Positions 9,829-18,508 of a DNA stretch of 64,000 bases are shown here, piece by piece (the first letter of the stretch is position 1; the number at the start of each line of letters is the position of its first letter). Position numbers and translations under genes: made by a program. The DNA lies in the NCBI GenBank assembly GCA_019753175.1, contig JAIELK010000019.1, positions 1-64,000 of the forward strand. Direction: 5' to 3'. A model generated the notes under the pieces. It saw only the letters and a program-made list of their open reading frames with translations, ran no database searches and was not told the DNA's origin. This DNA comes from Hyphomonadaceae bacterium. Lineage in GTDB: Bacteria > Pseudomonadota > Alphaproteobacteria > Caulobacterales > Aquidulcibacteraceae.

Positions 9829-10007
9829 CGGGCGCGACCTCCACTCTTGCTGGCCTTGAATAGGGACCCGGCTCTGCTCGTTCAACCCAGGAGCTGCCCG
9901 CAAACAGCCATGAGCAATTGTGACGCAGACCCAAGTACCTTAAGTTCACAGCTCACGTTCGCGGCGATTCCCGATGCTCGCCGCTCGCCCCCCAAGGAGG
10001 GCAACCC

Positions 10008-10760
10008 ATGTCCCGTCGCAAGAAGATTTACGAAGGCAAGGCCAAGATCCTGTTCGAAGGCCCTGAGCCCGGGACCCTGATCCAGTACTTCAAGGACGAC
10101 GCCACCGCCTTCAACGCACAGAAGAAGGCGATCCTCGAAGGCAAGGGCGTGATCAACAACCAGATCTCCGGGTTCATCATGCAGAACCTGAACGCGATCG
10201 GCGTCCCCACTCATTACATCAAGACCATGAATATGCGCGAACAGCTGGTTCGCGAGGTCGAGATCATCCCGCTCGAAGTGGTGTGCCGCAATGTGGCGGC
10301 CGGCTCGCTGGCGACACGCCTCGGCATCGAGGAGGGCACGCCGCTACCGCGCTCGATCATCGAGTTTTATTACAAAAAGGACGAACTCAACGATCCGATG
10401 GTAGCCGAAGAGCACATCACCGCATTCAACTGGGCCTCGACCCAGGAGATCGATGACATGATGGCGCTCACCCTGCGGGTGAACGATTACCTGTTCGGCA
10501 TGTTCGGCGCGGTGGGCATCAAGCTCGTCGATTTCAAGTTGGAGTTTGGCCGCCTTTATGAGGGCGACATGGTGCGCACGGTGATCGCTGACGAAATCAG
10601 CCCTGACAGCGCGCGTCTGTGGGATATCCAGACCAACGAGAAATTGGACAAGGATCGGTTCCGCCGCGACCTGGGCAATGTCACCGAGGCTTACGTGGAA
10701 GTGGCGCGCCGGCTCGGCATCGTCAAACAGGCCGCGGCTGGCGGCGAAAGCGTGCACTAG
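10008..10760 (+). CDS. purC: Phosphoribosylaminoimidazole-succinocarboxamide synthase
   Basis: A 250-residue SAICAR synthetase, which joins CAIR and aspartate with ATP hydrolysis. Recognisable segments are YEGKAKILF at the N-terminus, [13 protein letters not shown], the [17 protein letters not shown] block and [10 protein letters not shown], all family-typical, and the length is that of the monofunctional bacterial enzyme. A strong AAGGAGGG ribosome site precedes ATG 10008. purS follows after 29 bases. Confidence 0.97.
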   Translation: MSRRKKIYEGKAKILFEGPEPGTLIQYFKDDATAFNAQKKAILEGKGVINNQISGFIMQNLNAIGVPTHYIKTMNMREQLVREVEIIPLEVVCRNVAAGSLATRLGIEEGTPLPRSIIEFYYKKDELNDPMVAEEHITAFNWASTQEIDDMMALTLRVNDYLFGMFGAVGIKLVDFKLEFGRLYEGDMVRTVIADEISPDSARLWDIQTNEKLDKDRFRRDLGNVTEAYVEVARRLGIVKQAAAGGESVH

Positions 10761-10789
10761 GGTCGCACGGCGGCGGATGAGGGGCTGAG

Positions 10790-11035
10790 ATGAAGGCGAT
10801 CGTGACGGTGGGCTTGAAGCCCGGCGTATTGGATGTGCAGGGCAAAGCCGTTGCTGGCGCCCTGCACGAACTCGGTTTTGCCGGCGTGCAGGACGCGCGT
10901 GTTGGCAAGCGCATCGAAATCCAGCTTGAAGGCGATCTCGATCCGGCCACGGCCGAAGCTCAAGTGCGCGAGATGTGCGAGAAGCTGCTCGCCAACACGG
11001 TGATCGAAAGCTATCGCGTCGAGATCGCGCGTTAG
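10790..11035 (+). CDS. purS: Phosphoribosylformylglycinamidine synthase subunit PurS
   Basis: An 81-residue PurS, the small dimeric subunit that bridges PurL and PurQ in the three-part FGAM synthase. It shows the typical VGLKPGVLDVQGKAV start and VGKRIEIQL core. Usually purQ follows directly; here two genes on the other strand (a glycosyltransferase and pstS) lie between purS and purQ, and the purS stop overlaps the glycosyltransferase stop by 4 bases. Confidence 0.95.
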   Translation: MKAIVTVGLKPGVLDVQGKAVAGALHELGFAGVQDARVGKRIEIQLEGDLDPATAEAQVREMCEKLLANTVIESYRVEIAR

Positions 11036-12036
11036 TGTCCTTGCACCGCGGCATACGGGTGGGCGCGAATGCCAAGCGCGGGGCTGATGCAGCCTGCGGC
11101 AAAGCTCACGTTGGCGCAGCCCTTCCGAGCTTGACGACGCGCAGCCTTGGTTTGCAGCAATAATGCCAGCACGCCAGCCCCGAGCACCTTCACGGTCCCG
11201 CTCAAACCTCGCTCGAGGGCGCGCAGACCGATGCGAGCCCGCCCGCGCAAGAACGGTTCGTGCTTCACCATGCGCGTGACGTAATTGTTGCCCGCTGCGA
11301 ATGCGCGGGCGCATTCATACGCGAGCGTTTCGCGTCCCGCGGCTACCTCCTCAAGCACATCGACGCCGTGCACGACGATCATGCGCGCACCCTTCTTATG
11401 CGCGTGCATAAAAAACTCGCGGTCGCTCCCGCCGGTATAGCGCATGCCCGTGTCGAACCGGATCGACAAGGGCGGCCGCACAAGGCGCGTATCAAAGAGG
11501 AGATTGCAGGTCGCAAGCGTTTCCGAGGACTCCCAGCGCAGCGGCGATGTCCGTAGAGCCGACATGACAGCGAGGTCAGCGCCCGCCGGCGCTTTTCTCA
11601 CGCCGCCCTGGACCGCGTCGGCGCCCGACACTCGCAGCGCCTCGAACAACGCAGTCAGCCAAAAGGGCGGCGCAACTTCGTCATCGTCAATGAACGCGAT
11701 ATACGCCGCGTCGGCGGTAAGCGCGGCGTCGATAGCCGCGTTACGGGCGAAAGGAATGCCCGGCTCCTCACACAGCACATATCGACCAGCACCGCCGATG
11801 ACGGCGTCGAATATCGGACGCGCGCTGCCCTCTGCGTCGTTGTCGACCACAAACAGGCTGGCAGCGAAGGGAGCATCCGCAAGATCCTGACGAACCAGCG
11901 ACTCCAGACACCGACGCAGCATGATCGGCCGCCCGCGTGTGCACACGCAAACCGCGATCAGCGGCCTCGATTGCCGGTTTTCTTCCATGAACGACAGCGT
12001 GGACCATGGCACGACCATGGTCCGCGCCTCAAGCAT
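11032..12036 (-). CDS. Family 2 glycosyltransferase
   Basis: A 334-residue GT-A fold glycosyltransferase. The nucleotide-sugar motif region VCVCTRGRPIMLRRCLES, the FVVDND segment and the metal-binding DDD in AFIDDDEV are present; GGSDREFF fits the acceptor-side acidic motif. A short hydrophobic stretch (GVLALLLQ) near residue 295 may touch the membrane. The ATG at 12036 overlaps the pstS stop as TAATG, favouring it over internal Met codons at 12018 and 11988. Donor and acceptor are unknown. It follows pstS in a two-gene unit inserted between purS and purQ. Confidence 0.87.
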   Translation of the reverse strand: MLEARTMVVPWSTLSFMEENRQSRPLIAVCVCTRGRPIMLRRCLESLVRQDLADAPFAASLFVVDNDAEGSARPIFDAVIGGAGRYVLCEEPGIPFARNAAIDAALTADAAYIAFIDDDEVAPPFWLTALFEALRVSGADAVQGGVRKAPAGADLAVMSALRTSPLRWESSETLATCNLLFDTRLVRPPLSIRFDTGMRYTGGSDREFFMHAHKKGARMIVVHGVDVLEEVAAGRETLAYECARAFAAGNNYVTRMVKHEPFLRGRARIGLRALERGLSGTVKVLGAGVLALLLQTKAARRQARKGCANVSFAAGCISPALGIRAHPYAAVQGH

Positions 12037-13055
12037 TACTCGGCGGGGATTTCCGTCGAGAGCGGCCGAGCGATCGCCTCCGCGATCGAGGCCTCGACAT
12101 CGTTGTGGCCGCCGAACGCAGTGCCAACGGCGATATCGCGCAGACGCTGCGCATAGGTGTCATAAGCGGATTGGGGCAGCGGGACATAACCCACTTCCGG
12201 CGCCAGCCGCGCGGCATTAGCCACATAGTACAGCATGAACCGCTGCACTTGGGGACGACGCAGCGCCTCGGCGTTGACGTAGACAAACATCGGACGCGAG
12301 AGCGGATACGATCCGTCGGCGATCGTCTCTGGCGTCGGCGCGACCCCGTCGACGGTCAGCGACCGCACCCGGTCGCGGTTCTGCAGATAGTAGGCAAAGC
12401 CAAAGTAGCCGAGCGCGTTGGCGTTGCCCGCCACGCCCTGCACGATGACATTGTCGTCTTCACTCGGGGTGAAATCAGTGCGTGAAGAGCCGCCGTCGCC
12501 CATCACAGCTTCGGTGAAATAGTCAAACGTTCCAGACGCGGTGCCGGGGCCGAACAGCTGGAGGGCTTGGTCGGGCCACGCCGGATTCACTTGACGCCAA
12601 CGCGTGATGGTTCCTTCGGCCGAGGGCTCCCATATGCGCCGAAGCTCGGCCTTGGTCACGCCCGTCACCGGGTTGCTCGGGTGAACCACCACACTCAAAC
12701 CATCGAACGCAATCAGCACTTCAACATAGCGAACGCCTGCTTCATCGCAGGCGCGCATCTCGTCCAGCAGGATCGGCCGCGACGCGTTCTGGATTTGCGT
12801 CTCGCTTCGGCAGAACTTACGGAAACCGCCGCCGGTTCCGCTCTCGCCGACGGTCACGCGCGCCGCCCCGCGTTGAGTGGTGGTGAACGCTTCCGCCGCC
12901 GCTTCCGTGAGCGGATAGACGGTTGAGGATCCATCGATAACGATGGACTCCGAGGTCGAGCCCGGCGCCGTCTCGGTGTCGCCGCCGCCGCATGCGGCCA
13001 GCGCCAATGCGGCCGCAAGCGCCAGTACGGCGCGCTTGGTGTTTCCCTGGGTCAT
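12036..13055 (-). CDS. pstS: Phosphate-binding lipoprotein PstS
   Basis: A 339-residue periplasmic binding protein. ATG 13055, behind an AGAGGA ribosome site, gives a lipoprotein signal with lipobox LAACG, so Cys about residue 21 is lipidated. The phosphate-binding pattern is visible: [13 protein letters not shown] near the start, [11 protein letters not shown] and the ISRPI-like NASRPI segment, and a [10 protein letters not shown] loop. No pstCAB genes follow, so the transporter is encoded elsewhere or this is an accessory binding protein. I found no convincing Pho box. Confidence 0.92.
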   Translation of the reverse strand: MTQGNTKRAVLALAAALALAACGGGDTETAPGSTSESIVIDGSSTVYPLTEAAAEAFTTTQRGAARVTVGESGTGGGFRKFCRSETQIQNASRPILLDEMRACDEAGVRYVEVLIAFDGLSVVVHPSNPVTGVTKAELRRIWEPSAEGTITRWRQVNPAWPDQALQLFGPGTASGTFDYFTEAVMGDGGSSRTDFTPSEDDNVIVQGVAGNANALGYFGFAYYLQNRDRVRSLTVDGVAPTPETIADGSYPLSRPMFVYVNAEALRRPQVQRFMLYYVANAARLAPEVGYVPLPQSAYDTYAQRLRDIAVGTAFGGHNDVEASIAEAIARPLSTEIPAE

Positions 13056-13128
13056 CAAGATGGTCCTCTTATGAACAGTCACGTTTGTGCTTGGTGCGCA
13101 TGTGCCAGCGGATTGTGACAGTATCGTC

Positions 13129-13365
13129 TCAATCGCCCCCGCCCCCGCTGCCGCCATCGCCGCCAGCGCCATCGCTGCTCTCCGAGTCGCCCTGTCGGCG
13201 TCCGCCGCCATCGCCGTCCACGACCATCGGACCGCCATCACCGCTCGCGGGCCGTCTGCGAGATTGCTCTTGCTGCGGCGTTGCATTGAGCCGCCACAGC
13301 ACGCTGGTCAACAATAGGGTGGCGCCTATCGTTGCGAGAATAGCGGCAATAACCCAAATCGGCAT
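13129..13365 (-). CDS. Small membrane protein with Gly/Asp-rich tail
   Basis: A possible 78-residue protein: one transmembrane helix (about residues 3-27), a short basic linker, then a tail of Gly, Asp and Ser ending in a Gly-rich run. The hydrophobic start right after the Met and the abrupt switch to a low-complexity tail look like a real small membrane protein; the GC-rich tail could equally arise by chance. It stands between pstS (same strand, downstream) and purQ (divergent). No function can be assigned. Confidence 0.42.
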   Translation of the reverse strand: MPIWVIAAILATIGATLLLTSVLWRLNATPQQEQSRRRPASGDGGPMVVDGDGGGRRQGDSESSDGAGGDGGSGGGGD

Positions 13366-13423
13366 GCACCGCCTGCTTAGCACGGCCTTGGCCGGAATCA
13401 CCCCTCGGATTAGAAGACCCCCC

Positions 13424-14086
13424 ATGAAGTCCGCCGTCGTTGTTTTTCCCGGTTCCAACTGCGATCGCGACGCCGCTCGCGCCCTGGAACGGATGACCGG
13501 GGCGGCGCCCGCGATGGTCTGGCACAAGGACACCGAATTGCCCCAGGGCACGGACTTGGTTGTGCTGCCCGGGGGGTTCTCTTACGGCGATTATCTGCGG
13601 TCTGGGGCCATGGCGGCCCGTAGTCCCGTGGTGCGCGCGGTTGCCGCCCATGCCGATCGCGGGGGGCTTGTGCTCGGGATCTGCAACGGTTTTCAGGTCC
13701 TCACCGAAGCGCGCCTGCTGCCAGGCGCGCTCACGCGGAACACGGGTCTGCGGTTTGTCTGCCGGGAAGTTCCCCTGGCGATCGCCAACGCCAACACCGC
13801 CTTTACCCGAGCGTACCGAGAAGCCCGCGACACAGTCATACCCGTCGCCCACGGCGACGGGCGTTTCGTCGCCGATGAAAGCGCGCTTGACCGGCTGGAG
13901 GGCGAAGGCCGAGTCGTTTTCCGATACCTGAACAATCCGAATGGATCAGCGCGCGACATCGCCGGCATTGTCAACGACCGCGGCAACGTCATGGGCATGA
14001 TGCCCCATCCCGAGCGCGCTTCCGATGCCGCGCTTGGCCGACTCGGAGGCGCGCCAGTGTTTCAAAGCTTACTGGAAGCAGCATGA
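13424..14086 (+). CDS. purQ: Phosphoribosylformylglycinamidine synthase subunit PurQ
   Basis: A 220-residue class I glutamine amidotransferase that supplies ammonia to PurL. The nucleophile is the Cys in [10 protein letters not shown] and the triad His/Glu lie in MMPHPER near the C-terminus. The frame is open far upstream, but ATG 13424 gives the family start ([15 protein letters not shown]). The last 4 bases overlap the next gene (ATGA). purS is separated from it by an opposed pstS-glycosyltransferase pair. Confidence 0.96.
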   Translation: MKSAVVVFPGSNCDRDAARALERMTGAAPAMVWHKDTELPQGTDLVVLPGGFSYGDYLRSGAMAARSPVVRAVAAHADRGGLVLGICNGFQVLTEARLLPGALTRNTGLRFVCREVPLAIANANTAFTRAYREARDTVIPVAHGDGRFVADESALDRLEGEGRVVFRYLNNPNGSARDIAGIVNDRGNVMGMMPHPERASDAALGRLGGAPVFQSLLEAA

Positions 14087-14493
14087 GCGCGAAAAAGCCA
14101 TCTGTGGCAACCGCGCGCTCCACCTTTGACGCCGAGGTGGACTCGGCGCGCAAGCGCCTGGAAGAGGCGCTTTCGGACGATTCCCCGTTTGACGATCTCG
14201 CGGCGCTGCAAGCGCTGGCGCCGCTCCTTGAGAAGAACATCTCATCGCGCCGGCTGTCGTTCGCACTTGGGGGCGAAGACGATGAGACCAGCATCGTCAT
14301 CGTCCATACGCGCACCGATGAGGAACTCGGCTTCATTTTCGCCGAGGACGGCGAGTACGTGTTTGAGAGCAATCTCGATGACTATTTCGACGACTTCGTG
14401 GACGACGACGCGGAACGGTTCATCGAGCGGCTCTACGAAACGCTCCGCGCAGACCTGCCAAAGTACGAGGTCGAGAACGAAGGCGAGGCTTAA
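14083..14493 (+). CDS. Acidic hypothetical protein coupled to purQ
   Basis: A 136-residue strongly acidic protein with a run of Asp near residues 105-115 ([13 protein letters not shown]). It is predicted cytosolic with mixed alpha/beta character and no recognised domain. Translation probably depends on purQ through the ATGA overlap at 14083. The stop overlaps the stop of the opposing response-regulator gene by 4 bases. Its function is unknown; the coupling hints at, but does not prove, a link to purine synthesis. Confidence 0.72.
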   Translation: MSAKKPSVATARSTFDAEVDSARKRLEEALSDDSPFDDLAALQALAPLLEKNISSRRLSFALGGEDDETSIVIVHTRTDEELGFIFAEDGEYVFESNLDDYFDDFVDDDAERFIERLYETLRADLPKYEVENEGEA

Positions 14494-15377
14494 GCCACTC
14501 GCGCGGGCGACGGCTTGCCGAGCCGCTTATCGACCACCTTGACGAGGCCCTGAACCAACGCCTGGCGCTCGCCGAGATGGTCTGCGCCCAGGGCGGACAG
14601 CTGCTGCATGGCGGCCACGTGCGTGTTCAATACCAATGGGTCCATTGGCCCGGCGACGCCAACACCGCCCATGTATCGCAGGAGTGAGCGCACTGCGTCG
14701 AGAAGCGACTGGTCGCAAATGTCTTGTGCGAGTTGCTCGGTTTCCTTCACCGCCGTATGGATTTCGCGGAGCCGGGCCTTGTCGCTTTCGGCAAATCCAG
14801 TGAGGAGTCCGGTCAGCCGCGCCACGCATTGACGCACGAGCGCCGCGTTGGCTTCCGCCTCCCAAGGCGGCTTGTCGCTATCGGCGAGCGGATCGCTCAG
14901 CCGCCGCAGCGGCCCGCCATACTCCTCCAGCATGCGTCGCCGACGGCAGGGCCCGACATAACTGACGCTTTTGACAAAACGCCTTGGCCTCAGCAGCACT
15001 GCCTCAACTCTCACCAGCAGCGCCTGGCCGGTAAAGGGACGCAGGAGCATCTCGTCGACCCCTGACCCGCGCGCTGCGTCAAGAAACTTTTGTGTCGGCG
15101 TATCGCTCATCACGATGATGGAGGTCGCGCGATTCACGGTTCCGTAACCGCCGCGAACCGTCCGCGTGAATTCCAGCCCCGACATGCCGGGAATCCTCGA
15201 TGAGGTGATCACGACGCGCGGTTCGCAGCGAACCGTCAGCTCCAGCAGCTCGCGACCGTCGCCCGCCACCGCAACTCTTTCGAAGCCCGCACCTGACAAC
15301 ACGTCCATGACAAGCCGGCGCGTGAAGGCGTTGTCGTCGCACACCAGAAACTGGGTCATGCGCACTTTAGCCAGCAT
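14490..15377 (-). CDS. Pseudo-receiver regulator with helical C-terminal domain
   Basis: A 295-residue protein (289 if it starts at the more receiver-like Met at 15359). Residues 1-125 are a CheY-like receiver with the acidic pair (CDDN) intact, but at the phospho-acceptor position the sequence is ITSSRIPGMSG: Ser at residue 53 (counted from Met 15359) instead of Asp, and the conserved Lys is Arg (LLRPF). Residues 150-290 are helical with no recognised output domain. It cannot be phosphorylated in the usual way, so a protein-interaction role is inferred. It sits alone, convergent with the purQ-linked gene. Confidence 0.8.
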   Translation of the reverse strand: MLAKVRMTQFLVCDDNAFTRRLVMDVLSGAGFERVAVAGDGRELLELTVRCEPRVVITSSRIPGMSGLEFTRTVRGGYGTVNRATSIIVMSDTPTQKFLDAARGSGVDEMLLRPFTGQALLVRVEAVLLRPRRFVKSVSYVGPCRRRRMLEEYGGPLRRLSDPLADSDKPPWEAEANAALVRQCVARLTGLLTGFAESDKARLREIHTAVKETEQLAQDICDQSLLDAVRSLLRYMGGVGVAGPMDPLVLNTHVAAMQQLSALGADHLGERQALVQGLVKVVDKRLGKPSPARVA

Positions 15378-15433
15378 CGAGCACTGCCCCCCGCGAGAAT
15401 GACCCTTATGGACCGCCCACGGTTGAAAAAGCC

Positions 15434-16300
15434 TTAGCCGCGCTGCCTCTCAAGCCGCGCGATCAGGCTTGAGGTGTCCCAGCGGCGCCCGCCCATCGCC
15501 TGCACGTCGGCATAGAAGCCGTCGACCAGCTCGGCCAGTTCGAGCTTCGCGCCGTTGCGTTCGGCTTCCTCCAGGACCAGCGCCAGGTCCTTGCGCATCC
15601 AATCGACAGCGAAACCGAAGTCGAACCGGCCTTCGACCATCGTCCTCCAGCGATTTTCCATCTGCCAGCTTTGCGCCGCGCCTTTGGAGATGGCGGCGAT
15701 AACCTTCTCGATATCGAGATCGGCGCGCTTGGCGAAGTGCAAGCCCTCCGCCAGCCCCTGAACCACCCCAGCGATGCAGATTTGGTTCACCATCTTCGCC
15801 AGCTGGCCCGAGCCAGCGGGCCCGATCAGCGTGATGTTGGCGGCGTAGGCGCGCATGATTGGCTCGGCCTCCGCAAACACGCTGGGCTCGCCCCCCGCCA
15901 TGACCGTCAACCGCCCTGCTTCTGCGCCGGCCTGCCCACCGGAGACCGGGGCATCCAGGAACCCCAGCCCAGCGACCTCGGCGCGGGCCGCCAACTCGCG
16001 GGCGATTTCGGCCGATGCGGTCGTGTGATCGACGAAAATCGCGCCTCTACGCATGGTCGCAGACGCGGCTTCAAACACCTCGCGAAGATCGCGATCGTCG
16101 CCGACGCACGAGAACACGATGTCGACGCCGTCGGTCGCGTTGGCGACCGAGCTGTACGTCCTACCCTGGTTCTTCTGCGCCCAATCCCGCGCCTTGTCCT
16201 CGGAGCGGTTGTAAACGGCGACGTCGTGCCCCGCTTTGGCCAGATGTCCGGCCATTGGCGCACCCATCACGCCCAAACCTATGAATGCAACTCTTGCCAT
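15434..16300 (-). CDS. NAD(P)-dependent beta-hydroxyacid dehydrogenase (3-hydroxyisobutyrate dehydrogenase family)
   Basis: A 288-residue enzyme. The N-terminal Rossmann motif is GLGVMGAPMAGHL, the substrate loop is DAPVSGGQAGAEAG, and the catalytic Lys lies in GSGQLAKMVNQ, all features of the 3-hydroxyisobutyrate, tartronate semialdehyde and glyoxylate reductase family. The sequence does not settle which acid is used. It is a single gene, divergent from motB with 88 bases between start codons. Confidence 0.9.
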   Translation of the reverse strand: MARVAFIGLGVMGAPMAGHLAKAGHDVAVYNRSEDKARDWAQKNQGRTYSSVANATDGVDIVFSCVGDDRDLREVFEAASATMRRGAIFVDHTTASAEIARELAARAEVAGLGFLDAPVSGGQAGAEAGRLTVMAGGEPSVFAEAEPIMRAYAANITLIGPAGSGQLAKMVNQICIAGVVQGLAEGLHFAKRADLDIEKVIAAISKGAAQSWQMENRWRTMVEGRFDFGFAVDWMRKDLALVLEEAERNGAKLELAELVDGFYADVQAMGGRRWDTSSLIARLERQRG

Positions 16301-16388
16301 CGCTAGTCCCCGTTCGGCGGTTCGGCCGGATACACGATTTTAACTTCGTTTGGGCATTGATGCGCCTCTCTTCCAGAATGGACCGGTT

Positions 16389-17306
16389 ATGGCGGCCGCG
16401 ACCAATCAGCGCCCTATTGTCATAAAGAAGATCAAGAAGGTCGTAGGCGGCGGCCATCACGGCGGCGCTTGGAAAGTCGCCTATGCCGACTTCGTGACGG
16501 CGATGATGGCGTTCTTTCTGCTCATGTGGCTCATCAACACCACGAGCCCCGAACAGCGCCGCGGCATCGCCGAATTCTTCGCGCCGGCAAGCGTCAGCCG
16601 CGTCTCTTCGGGCTCCGGCGGGCTGCTCGACGGCACCAGTTTCGCTGAGGAAGGGGTGCGGAGCGGTCATTCGGCGCCCGTGGTGCAAAGCGCTCAACCG
16701 CAATACACATCCAACGCCTCCGATGAGAACCGCTCCGAAAGCGAAACCGGCTCGGGCGGCGAGCAAGCTCCGAACGAAGACAGCCTGGCGCGCGCGCGCA
16801 CGCTGCGGGAAAATGCCGACTTCGCCAGCGCCGAAGTCGCAATCCGTCAGGCGATGCAGGATATGCCCGATGTTGCCGAGCTGTCCCGCAATGTCATCAT
16901 GGAGCAGACGCCGGAAGGCTTGCGCATCCAGATCGTCGATCAGGAAGGACGTTCGATGTTTGCGCCCGGCGAGGCAATGCCCAATGACCGCGCCCGCCGG
17001 TTGTTGGTGGCCATTTCAAGCGGCATTTCGCAATTGCCGAACCGCATGACGATCTCGGGCCATACAGACGGCGCGCGTCCGGGCCGGCGGTTCAGCTCGA
17101 ATTTCGAACTCTCCGCCGCCCGCGCAGACGCGGCGCGGCGCATCCTCGCGGCGCAGGGGATCGCTGCGGATCGCTTCTTCGAAATCGCCGGCCGCGCCGA
17201 TTCGGAGCCGCTGTTCGCCGACGATCCTTCGCTGCCAGGCAACCGGCGGATCGCCATCACGTTGCTGCGCGAGGCGCCGCCGCTCCCTACCGAGCACGGA
17301 CTCTAA
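16389..17306 (+). CDS. motB: Flagellar stator protein MotB
   Basis: A 305-residue stator subunit. After a basic N-terminus (IKKIKKVVGGGHHGGAWKVAYADF) comes one transmembrane helix with the proton-carrying Asp34 in YADFVTAMMAFF, then a Ser/Glu-rich linker and an OmpA-like peptidoglycan-binding domain (about 185-295, SGHTDGARPG...NFELSAARADAARRIL). ATG 16389 is chosen over an upstream in-frame codon at 16350 because it gives the family start. motA is not adjacent. The stop overlaps the stop of the coiled-coil gene on the other strand. Confidence 0.95.
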   Translation: MAAATNQRPIVIKKIKKVVGGGHHGGAWKVAYADFVTAMMAFFLLMWLINTTSPEQRRGIAEFFAPASVSRVSSGSGGLLDGTSFAEEGVRSGHSAPVVQSAQPQYTSNASDENRSESETGSGGEQAPNEDSLARARTLRENADFASAEVAIRQAMQDMPDVAELSRNVIMEQTPEGLRIQIVDQEGRSMFAPGEAMPNDRARRLLVAISSGISQLPNRMTISGHTDGARPGRRFSSNFELSAARADAARRILAAQGIAADRFFEIAGRADSEPLFADDPSLPGNRRIAITLLREAPPLPTEHGL

Positions 17307-18508
17307 GCGTCTTCGTGCTGAATGCGGCGCGCGGCGGCGACGCCATCGCGCACCAGATCGGCCGCTTGCTCGACCCATTCCTCGGCTTCAATGCGGCCAT
17401 CGAGCCGGAAGTACTGATCAAGCCAGGCGACATTCTCCGCCGTCCACGCGGCTATCTGATCGAAGTGGAACACCCCAAGCGAATACAAAGTCGTGCGCTG
17501 CAGCAGACTTACTCTCTCGATCAAGGTAAGATCGTCTGGCGCGCCATTGCGCGGGCCGGAGAGTACTGGGGGCTTGGCGCGGCGAGACGTTTGCGCACGC
17601 GTTATCGGCGCTTGCTCACGCGGCGCCGGCTGCGCCGCGGGGGCACCTGCGGGCCCCACCACGCGCGCCTGCTCCAAATGGCGCACCCGCGCCTCCAGAT
17701 AACGCGTGCGCCATTTCCAGCGATCCGCCTGCGCCGCCAACGGCGCCTGCACCGTCAGAGCACGCGCACTCGCGCCGGCTTCCTCGCGTGCGTACTGCGC
17801 GCGCCGCTCCAGATACAGCGTCCGCCAGCGGAGCAGCGCATCGACATCGGCGTTGGCCGCGAACGCTGGGGCATTTTGTACCGGGCGGCTCGGCGAGCGC
17901 GACCGGGAACGCAGCTCCGCCTCCAAATGCGATGCCCGCGCCTCGGCTTCGCGCGCGCGCCACTCGGGCAACGCCGCTATTCCCTTGGACTCTGCTGCTC
18001 TCGGCAAGCCTTCGAGGTACTTCACCCGCTGCTCAAAGTAGCGCAGCCGCCAGGCGCCGAGCGCTTCGGCGTCCGCGGAGGGTTCCGCGACGACCTCGAC
18101 CTCGCGAGCACGGGCGTTCTCTTGCTCAGCAACGCGTGCGCGAAGGCGATCGAGTTCATCGTTGTGCTGCAACGCCAGCGGCGCGCGCTCAAGCTCCGCC
18201 ACCCGCCCGGCAGCTTCATCAGCGCGTGCACGCGCCGCATCGAGCAATCGCTCAAGTTCGGCAATCCGGCCATCGCGCACGGTCAGCAGGCGCTGCATCG
18301 CTTCGCCTTGACGCTCCGACGCGCCATCATCTTCTTCTCGCTCGCCGCCGATGGCGCGACCGAGGTCGCGCAGCAGCTTTTCACGCTCGTGCTCAAGCGC
18401 GCGCTGCGCCGGACCATCGCGCTCCTTCGCCCACGCCCAGCCCGCGAGCGCCGCGAACCCCGCGGCAAGAAGAAGCCAAGGCGCCAACTGGCCGATGACG
18501 TAGATCAT
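17303..18508 (-). CDS. Membrane-anchored coiled-coil protein with degenerate helix-hairpin-helix C-terminus
   Basis: A 401-residue protein that I do not recognise as a whole. It has one N-terminal transmembrane helix (about 5-25), a long charged coiled coil (35-285), and a C-terminal domain (325-385) whose SLGVFHFDQIAAW and DGRIEAEEWVEQA segments match the helix-hairpin-helix domain seen at the C-terminus of some alphaproteobacterial NuoE proteins, but whose usual IxGVGP hairpin is replaced by IERVSLL. Four copies of a W-R-x-x-[YE]-x-E-x-R-x-x-[YH] motif start at residues 153, 183, 228 and 266. ATG 18508 overlaps the OmpA-like gene stop (ATGA): third gene of a coupled module. Confidence 0.75.
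   Translation of the reverse strand: MIYVIGQLAPWLLLAAGFAALAGWAWAKERDGPAQRALEHEREKLLRDLGRAIGGEREEDDGASERQGEAMQRLLTVRDGRIAELERLLDAARARADEAAGRVAELERAPLALQHNDELDRLRARVAEQENARAREVEVVAEPSADAEALGAWRLRYFEQRVKYLEGLPRAAESKGIAALPEWRAREAEARASHLEAELRSRSRSPSRPVQNAPAFAANADVDALLRWRTLYLERRAQYAREEAGASARALTVQAPLAAQADRWKWRTRYLEARVRHLEQARVVGPAGAPAAQPAPREQAPITRAQTSRRAKPPVLSGPRNGAPDDLTLIERVSLLQRTTLYSLGVFHFDQIAAWTAENVAWLDQYFRLDGRIEAEEWVEQAADLVRDGVAAARRIQHEDA

Noticed and set aside
13102-13121. Pho-box-like repeats (CTGGCAC and CTGTCAC) upstream of pstS
   Set aside because: The start-to-start spacing is 13 bases, not the 11 bases of a Pho box, and the repeat sequence is degenerate.
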